This document shows positions 58,301 to 64,000 of a stretch of DNA of 64,000 nucleotides, one piece after another. The stretch comes from Siderastrea siderea (lineage: Eukaryota; Cnidaria; Anthozoa; Scleractinia; Rhizangiidae). The translations under genes were made by a program, and so were the position numbers. Numbering within the stretch: the stretch's first letter is position 1; the number at the start of each line of letters is the position of its first letter. The stretch spans positions 3,197,911 to 3,261,910 of the forward strand of contig OZ034970.1 of the NCBI GenBank assembly GCA_964030785.1, in the 5' to 3' direction. The notes beneath the pieces are model-generated. The model was not told the origin of the DNA. It did no database searches and saw only the letters and a program-made list of their open reading frames with translations.

Positions 58301-61300
58301 CGTAATTGTGATTCTTTTTTTATAAAAGATGGGAGAAAGTGGGCTTACTAAATTTCTTGCTCCAAAAAGGGGGGCTTATTAGAGAAGGAGGGGTTATTTG
58401 AGGGGGGTGGGGGGCTAAAAAGAGGATTTACGGGAGTCTTCACAAGATCTCTAGGCCTGTTACCAACCAGTAAGGGAGTGGTGTCCCACAGAGGCTCCAC
58501 CAGAAGAGAAACCAAGAGAGAAATGAGACAACCGGAAAGGAAAACGGAAACTGTCCTGTTCTCAACCTGACAGAATGAGAATATAAAAGACTAGTCATCA
58601 AGGTTAATTACACTAACCTCCTCCGTCTCAAACATGACTGGTCTGGAAGAGAAGGGCGATGGCTCGGCTTTCATGACAGGGTAAGCATCTAAGGAACTGA
58701 GCGGAGAGTTATCCGAGGACTGGACTTCCTCCAGAGCGGACAGAGGAGCGGGAGGCTGAACTGTAATCACAATCCTGAAATAACAACAATCGCATTTGGT
58801 TAATAAACAGCTTGGAATTGGAAAGGCAAATTAACTGTTGTCTTGTGTTGGATTATGGGGCATTAGCCTTATTTTAAAAGTTTTAGCCGGACAGAAAAAA
58901 ATGAGAAGGTGAAAAATTAGTATGTCACAACACAAGATGACATTTTTGGAACTCTCTTAGTTATCTTGGGCAAATTACTATGGCAAGCTTCAGAATTTCA
59001 GAAAAATCTGAAACATGCATAAATAAAGCCAAATTATTTTTTGTGTGACACCAACACTTTGACAATAAAAAGAACATCCTCAGGCTAGAAAGTTGTAACG
59101 CTAACATGGACTACTTACAACAAACTTACCTTGGCCAATCAAAGCCACCATTGCCTGTGTCATTATCACAGTGACCATGTGTGACATCAATAACTGGCAT
59201 TCTGGTACTACCACTACTGCCTTCCTGGAAGTGACCTGTAAAAATCCAGTGCAACTGTTTCATTGAACCTTAACGTATCAAAGTTTATCTTCCTTTCATG
59301 GATGCTTTTTTGCCAATAAGCAGAGCAAAAAACCCTCCACACAAAAAACTGTCATGAACAGGCTGGTGGTACCATACTAAGTCAATAGCAAATGACTGTT
59401 GCGAGTCATTACCATCAAGACATTTGACACTTTTTTGTTAACCGATGGATATTTGCAACATACAGTTAATCCTTTTCTCTTATTTCGATCCAGTTTTGCC
59501 ATGCTGTAAGAATTCGCCATAAATACCAGTCCATAAAAATTATTCAACAAAAATCTTAAGAAAATTCAAATCCAAATCAAAGATTAATGCATAAAAAAGC
59601 AAAGATGTATGCAGTAAAAACCACGGAAAATTTTTAAGCACTTTTCCAACTTTTTGCATCAGTGCTATACATAGATCTCCAAGTTCCTTGTAATGTTGTC
59701 AGGCTCATAAACAAAGCAATACGCTGGAAACAGCGTTTGACTTTCCACCATAACCATTGCATACACTGTAGGCCCTTTCAAGTGTGAAAAACATTAAGCT
59801 GCAAATGTCCACATACCATGCATCTCTTTGAAGCTGAAATTATAGACAGAAGGAAGTTCAGATCCACTGAGAGAAGTGTTGAATTCTACAGCAGAAAACT
59901 CAAAGGTTAAACGCTCCTTTCTCAAGGCCTGCTTCCACCAGGGACGCCGATCCACAGCTGGCCTTAAGTCAGGAATAGGAAATCTATAACAGGAGGTAAA
60001 GCGGGTAAAAATATTTGACAATAACATTCAGTTTTATCTTGACTAAGAGACAGGATGTTGTTCAGTAGTTGATCATCCGATGACTATTGCCCTGGACCAG
60101 GTATGTTGGTATATGATAGTGTTTGTATACATGTTCATGTAGAGGGACATAAACAACAGTCACCCTCCATACACAAACACTGTCATAACATGCACGGGAA
60201 GGTCCCTGAAGACTTACTGAGGCATTTCGTTGTCCTTAAGAAATGCAGAAATAAATTTGATTGCTTAGTACATGAGTTGTTGTTTATAAAACAACTAAAA
60301 CCCAATCTAACCATGCAATCAGCCTCCATTTGTGGGAAAGTATTTGATTGTGTAATTTTTATTTGCACACTGTCTATTATACTAATTTAGCACCTACACT
60401 GCTTCGTGATACTTGTAATTTACATTTTGTATAAGTTGCCTTGACGACGGCATTATGGTGTATGACTCCAAAACATCCGATTTTATCGTTTGTTTTGCTT
60501 GTCTATGCCTTAGTAAACCATTATTGTTAACAAGATTGCGACAAAATAGAAGAACATGTTTCCAATTGAAGGAAGACAATTTAAATCACTAAATTATTTT
60601 CAGACCCACTGAATGTCAGCAAGTCAGAATCATTTCTAAAATAGCCTTAAATGACCAGCCACCCACCTTAGGACAACAGTTAACAAAGGACAGGTCAGGT
60701 GAATGTTAAAAGGCTGCTCCACAGCAGGAGTATCTTCCATGGCTTGAGTAAACACAGCCTGCTGGTTCTGCCAAGAAGATAACACATCAAATAAATCACA
60801 TAGTGTAATCTTGTCCACAAGACTTATGTTTAGTCCTAACTGCTGCTGTCAATCAGTATTCTTAAGCGTGGGATAGGTTTTGAAGGTAAACAGATATAAA
60901 TTAAGAGGATGTTGGTTTGTTTCCATGCTTTTTAAAAGAAAACATCAAACTTGTGAGTAAACCTTCCTGACCAAAAATACTACACTTAAAAATTTTGACT
61001 GTGTTTTTCTACCCAAGAGTAACTTGAAAACATCTTATAAAAGTTATAGCAAGGTACACTTTACATGTAGCTATTAGTTTAATCTATGCACAACCTACTG
61101 TGATTGTAAGTACATGCAGCTCATATAAAAAAAAAATAGAAACCCTGACAATTCTGAACTTAAGTCACTAAGTAACATACCACTATTGAAGGATTACAGG
61201 AACGGAACATTCGGGACTGCATGGTTGAGGAATGGTTCATAAACACAGGTTGTGGATCCAAGAGAGCTGTTAATCTGTCAACTATAGACACATCTAATTC

Positions 61301-64000
61301 ACAGAGCAAGCCACCAAGCTCCAGGGACAACTCAGACTTGGGTAACACTACATTGCGACCTTGAACAGCACTCTGGAAAAAGGTGAGAAAAAACTGCAGT
61401 TAACTAAAGGTACCACTAATCAATCAGAAATGAGAAAATGAGACAAAAATGTGAAAGGGAAAATGAAACAAATTTAAAATGAGAAAGGGGAATTGGGTGT
61501 GGCACAAACTTCACAAAAAAAAAAGACAGATCAGCCACACTAAGGGAAAGAATATCTGAGGGGACTAAAAGGTATTCACACTGTAACAAGCACAGACTTA
61601 TTTCATAACTATTCTGGAAATAAACAAAGTAACCAAATAAATTCAGAAAAATTGCTAATAAAATGTTAGTACACTTACCATAGACTAAAACATGGTAAAA
61701 AAAAAATAAGAGTTGTGTTTACCGGTGAAGATGTCCTCTGAGTGCTCCTGTACTTTAGTCTGATGCAAGGAAGGGTGGAAGTTGGATTAAAACCATAATA
61801 GGGCGCCACTTGACCTTCACTGGACAGGAACTTAAGAAGCTGAAAGAATTAAAAGTGGAATGTGCAAGGCATCTTACATGTAGACTTAGGCACTCATCTT
61901 TGTGTCATACACGTATGGCACCCATACCTGTTCAACTAAATTAATACACGAAGACGTATGACAGATGTACAAGAGTTATGATACTCTGAAATCTAAATGT
62001 CAAAATCTGTTGCAATTTTTATTTTTAATTTAGCAATAATGCATCTCAAAACTTGTAAACTTTAAACTTTTTATGCACACACTTTACATTTCTCAAATCT
62101 CACATGTTACAGGGCATCTGACAGGATGCGGTGGTGCGGATCTGCATAATTCTTTAACGTCCGCATCTTCCAAATTTTCAGAGCTTTTCCGCATAAAACA
62201 GAAAAATTTGCCTAATATAGGTGATAAAGCAGCTGCTTTTCATCCTCACAAACATAAAAGCTGAAGAGATTGATTATTTTGAAGCATTTTCCTCCTAAAC
62301 ATCGATGAAAACACGCTGCTTTGTTTGCGAGCAAATTTTTAACCTCTAGGCATTCCACGAGTCTTTTGGCGATTAGCCTGGGTACTAGTTTTGTTCCTAC
62401 AGTACACTAATTTCTATTGGACGAAAAGCATTGACATTTCAGCGAATAACAGTAATTAATTGATAAGAAACTGCATTTGACTACTACTTGTGCAAGGAAA
62501 CTTGAACACGTCTACTTTTGCTTGTTTGTCATCTCAAAGAATCATCTTGCAGTTTAAACTTATAGTAAGGATAAATTTAAAGAGACGAAGAAGAAGAAGA
62601 AGAAACCTCACTAAGCAGTTTGGATAACAGAAAAACAGTGGAAAGACACAATTATCAATGTCATAAATTGTTTAAATTTTTGCATAATCCTGCGTGTTTT
62701 CCACGTAATCAACATATTTTCCTGCATAATTTGCCTGAAAATTCCCACATAATTTTTGATTTTTTTCCGCACCCTATCAGATGGCCTGTATATATATCCA
62801 CTTCCTGTTAACAAAAGGAAAGTCAGAGAGCTTTGAAAAAGACAATGTCATTACAATCCAGAAAATGAGCAAAATTTCAAATAAAGTTTCTTACCTGCGT
62901 GGTGGAATAAGGTGTTGTAGTTGGTGCAGAAGGTGACAACCTCTCAAATAAACACTCACTCAGCTCTAGCTTGCCTGCAGACAATTCACTGTTTCCTGTC
63001 TGATGTGAGCTACTGACCATCCTCTCAAATTCAAATGAGATTGGGGCTGCCATACACCTACAGGAACAAATGGCAGCTTAACACAAAGAAGAATTCCTAA
63101 CAAAGTGTCAGTTTCTTGAAAAGCCTTTGAATTCACAATTTTGATATTGGGTATCCGTTAAAGGGCCAGTCTCATGGCAATTTTCCTACCTTCTTTATCA
63201 CAATTTTGATTAATTTATATCAAAGTACCATGCTCACACATGAATTGCTTTTAGACCACCAAGGGGACGATATTAAATAATTTTTCAAAACAAAAACAAG
63301 CCAAAATTAGTTTTTAGAGAATTTAGCTGAGACACAAGGGCAGAAACTCAAAACATTCTGCCAGAAGTTTTCAAGTCGGATGCCATTTCCATCCTGGCCA
63401 TCCCTGTCCAGACATACAGTCATGTACTTATAATAGTTTCCATGTACTGGAATACCCATTTTAATACTTATTGTCTACTGGACCATTATTTTTAGGCTCC
63501 CATAGATAAAAATTTCTTTTCAATTGGCTTTTCACAGTGCTACATAACTTAAAATTGATGAGACTGCCCCTTTAATATACACTGAATATGTACACTCTTA
63601 ATCTTGCGTCTGGCCATTCTGCCCATTAACCAAAGGAATTCTCTGCTTTTGCTTTGAGCTTGTGGATTTTGAAAACTGCTCATCAGATAAAAGGAATGAC
63701 TACAACAGCACAGTCTACATGTATTATCAGAGTGTTGAAATGAGGACTGTACCTTAGATGATCTGCAGCACATGCAACAGAAAACTTTTCAGCCACCTCC
63801 TCAAAATCTTTTCCACCAAATCCATAGGTACCAAGGTTGGAAAAAAACTTCTCAGCCATACAAGCCAATGGATGATCAACATCATTGTCTTTAAGATGAA
63901 ACCCTTTAGTCTCTGATGTTGGTGACAACACTGGGTCAATATGGAGCACAGTGAGTGCTAGACTAGTGAGCTTGACACTTAATTTAACCACATCAGGACA
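41745..64000 (-). CDS. ATG2: ATG2 autophagy lipid-transfer protein, C-terminal 1550 aa (29 exons, 5' part outside window)
   Basis: Exons in transcript order: 64000-63753 (partial), 63057-62895, 61839-61723, 61372-61181, 60767-60667, 59983-59817, 59235-59130, 58774-58618, 58061-57919, 57591-57419, 56421-56273, 54265-53918, 53655-53575, 53226-53120, 52382-52290, 51412-51348, 51050-50980, 50325-50161, 49218-49093, 48247-47957, 47399-47257, 46795-46627, 46090-45923, 45563-45462, 44927-44861, 44167-43953, 43324-42965, 42488-42354, 41975-41745. All introns are GT..AG, every phase fits, and the sum (4653 nt) is a multiple of three. Landmarks: RFPIPDLRPAVD, EPSPFSSRPVMFETEE, LYLSDKC, VWHLFGGRDFG, RDRLAHSQINKFLY, LRLNVDQDALFFL, AGLLIGLAQLNCSELRLKR, PADLREGV, HEQKGVTGAVGGVLRQVPAT. 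The family bridges ER and phagophore and moves phospholipids, with WIPI and ATG9 partners. The window begins around residue 430 by comparison with human ATG2A (from memory). The donor at 49093 (GTACCT) is weak. ATG2A and ATG2B cannot be separated; it is probably the single pre-duplication gene. Confidence 0.96.
42594..42735. repeat. Inverted-repeat element in an ATG2 intron
   Basis: GTGGCTACAC (42596-42605) and GTGTAGCCAC (42683-42692) are exact inverted copies. CGAGGGTGATGCGA and CGCACAGGTGATGCGA are direct relatives. CGCGA-rich composition differs from the surroundings. Probable MITE remnant. Confidence 0.45.
46228..46465. mobile_element. MITE in ATG2 intron, GGCCCGGTTGTTC ends
   Basis: GGCCCGGTTGTTCAAAGC at the left and GCTTTCGAACAACTGGCC at the right are imperfect inverted copies; the inner CGATTAAGC/TGGATTAGCG words also pair. 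Non-coding. Confidence 0.6.
48059..48070 (-). other. Conserved LC3/GABARAP-interacting motif in ATG2 (FCIL)
   Basis: The exon at 47957-48247 encodes EEDSDDDFCILEHPDK. The human ATG2A LIR, known to bind GABARAP proteins, has the same FCIL core after acidic residues (SDEFCIL). The surrounding exon is acidic and otherwise poorly conserved, which makes retention of the motif notable. About 30 residues later ENHFTVP occupies the place of the human YFS motif that binds WIPI4. Confidence 0.75.
48515..48704. mobile_element. Foldback element in ATG2 intron, 76-bp arms
   Basis: Arms 48515-48590 and 48629-48704 are almost exact inverted copies (CAAATAAAAAAGCCAAAACC, CGTGCTTTGTTCTG, GGAAGTGACGAGAGCAC), separated by 38 bp. 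The wider block from about 48315 (TATAACGCACGCTCTGATTG) may belong to the same element. Confidence 0.85.
49974..50114 (+). CDS. Short open frame, 46 aa, in an ATG2 intron (doubtful)
   Basis: ATG in the context ACAACATGG opens a frame containing LEHDMTGKYQIPEKQPT and KQQKISKFPSPF, ending TAA. The composition is protein-like (Lys, Gln, Glu, Pro), and it lies opposite ATG2 in an intron. I recognise no family; it may be the 5' piece of a transposon gene. QQKISKF recalls a degenerate PCNA-binding box, but the second aromatic residue is missing. Confidence 0.2.
   Translation: MVEEFMLEHDMTGKYQIPEKQPTIKQQKISKFPSPFVNKGGHEVKL
51212..51243. repeat. (TTTG)n microsatellite
   Basis: About seven TTTG units with one TTCG variant, in an ATG2 intron. 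Confidence 0.8.
54818..54975. mobile_element. TTAACCC-family MITE, copy C (internally deleted)
   Basis: Begins TTAACCCTTTAAGCCC and ends ATACTGGAGCTTATAGGGGT. It shares AAACATACAGGTCACGAGAT and GGAAATGATCACCAAA with the other two copies but lacks about 50 bp of their interior. Confidence 0.65.
55318..55366. repeat. (AAT)n microsatellite
   Basis: AAAT units pass into about 15 AAT units, adjoining the 3' end of the Penelope-like fragment. Confidence 0.95.
55377..55790 (-). mobile_element. Penelope-like retroelement fragment (GIY-YIG end), frameshifted
   Basis: One minus-strand frame reads CSFIQDGLSSCTF, TCASENLIYMIQCRKC and AEYVGQ. The next frame continues with TKRALRDRFGEHRRAIQNK, AVPQHFNQKGHKLTDIEV and RARESFYIGRAKTMQPHGIN. 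This is the order of the C-terminal GIY-YIG endonuclease of Penelope-like elements: IYMIQC and YVG as the two halves of the name motif, then RxRFxEHR, then the helix with catalytic Glu (RESF). A frameshift lies just after YVG (about 55610-55620). No reverse transcriptase part is seen upstream, so the copy is 5'-truncated and dead. Its end abuts the (AAT)n run. It sits in an ATG2 intron in the same orientation as the gene. Confidence 0.8.
56940..57297. mobile_element. 358-bp MITE with perfect 16-bp TIRs and TGAAAG duplication
   Basis: CAGGGTTTATTCTAGA at the left end and its exact reverse complement at the right end define the element. TGAAAG flanks both sides directly (56934-56939 and 57298-57303). 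The interior has GGGCCCC-rich segments near the right end and no coding capacity. Confidence 0.88.
58126..58432. mobile_element. MITE with GTAAATCCTCT ends and G/C runs
   Basis: CGTAAATCCTCTATTAAGCCCC at the left end pairs with GGGGCTAAAAAGAGGATTTACG at the right. The interior repeats GGGGGGCTTATT and contains a run of about 14 G (58191-58206). Lies in an ATG2 intron. Confidence 0.75.
62110..62788. mobile_element. 679-bp non-autonomous element in ATG2 intron
   Basis: CAGGGCATCTGACAGGATGCGG at the left end and, inverted, CAGGCCATCTGATAGGGTGCGG at the right end give 22-bp TIRs with four mismatches. Both flanks read TA next to the element. Inside, TTTTCCGCATAA/GCATAATTT motifs recur near both ends. 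No coding frame of note. Confidence 0.7.

Noticed and set aside
1..64000. CRISPR arrays, bacterial operons, tRNA or rRNA genes, viral sequence
   Set aside because: None seen; the gene structures are those of an animal nucleus, and no cloverleaf or rRNA core was recognised by eye.

Overview
This window is nuclear DNA of an animal, most likely an anthozoan cnidarian of the stony-coral type. The evidence is AT-rich DNA with spliced metazoan genes (GT..AG introns, conserved phases), an intronless tandem array of lineage-expanded rhodopsin-class receptors, and several dispersed miniature repeats that look like those common in coral genomes. The organism is an inference; no marker in the window proves a species.

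Layout, left to right. (1) 493-1779, plus strand: the last two coding exons of PIGF, a GPI-anchor biosynthesis subunit; its earlier exons lie left of the window. (2) About 2.2-9.2 kb: a gene-poor stretch with palindromic repeats. (3) 9435-14653, plus strand: a complete three-exon paired-like (Q50) homeobox gene, 268 aa, with an OAR-like C-terminal motif and the homeodomain split by a 4-kb intron. (4) 14.7-22.1 kb: gene-poor and rich in simple and tandem repeats, with one possible 83-aa single-pass membrane protein on the minus strand (18520-18771) beside a 155-bp tandem repeat. (5) 22.1-38.1 kb, plus strand: six tandem copies of one single-exon class A GPCR gene. Copies 1, 4 and 6 are intact; copies 2, 3 and 5 are broken. 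Copies 4-6 share an inverted-repeat element exactly 95 bp upstream of the ATG. (6) 38.1-41.7 kb: a minisatellite and other repeats. (7) 41745 to the right edge, minus strand: the 3' portion of ATG2, 29 exons encoding 1550 aa, with conserved splice phases throughout. Its N-terminal (chorein) part lies beyond the window.

The neighbours do not form a pathway: PIGF (ER, GPI anchors), a developmental transcription factor, a receptor family and an autophagy lipid-transfer protein are an ordinary eukaryotic mixture. I found no clear new biological system. The liveliest part is the receptor array: it lacks several hallmark class A residues, shows three stages of gene death, and carries a miniature transposon insertion whose empty site can be read from an intact sister copy.
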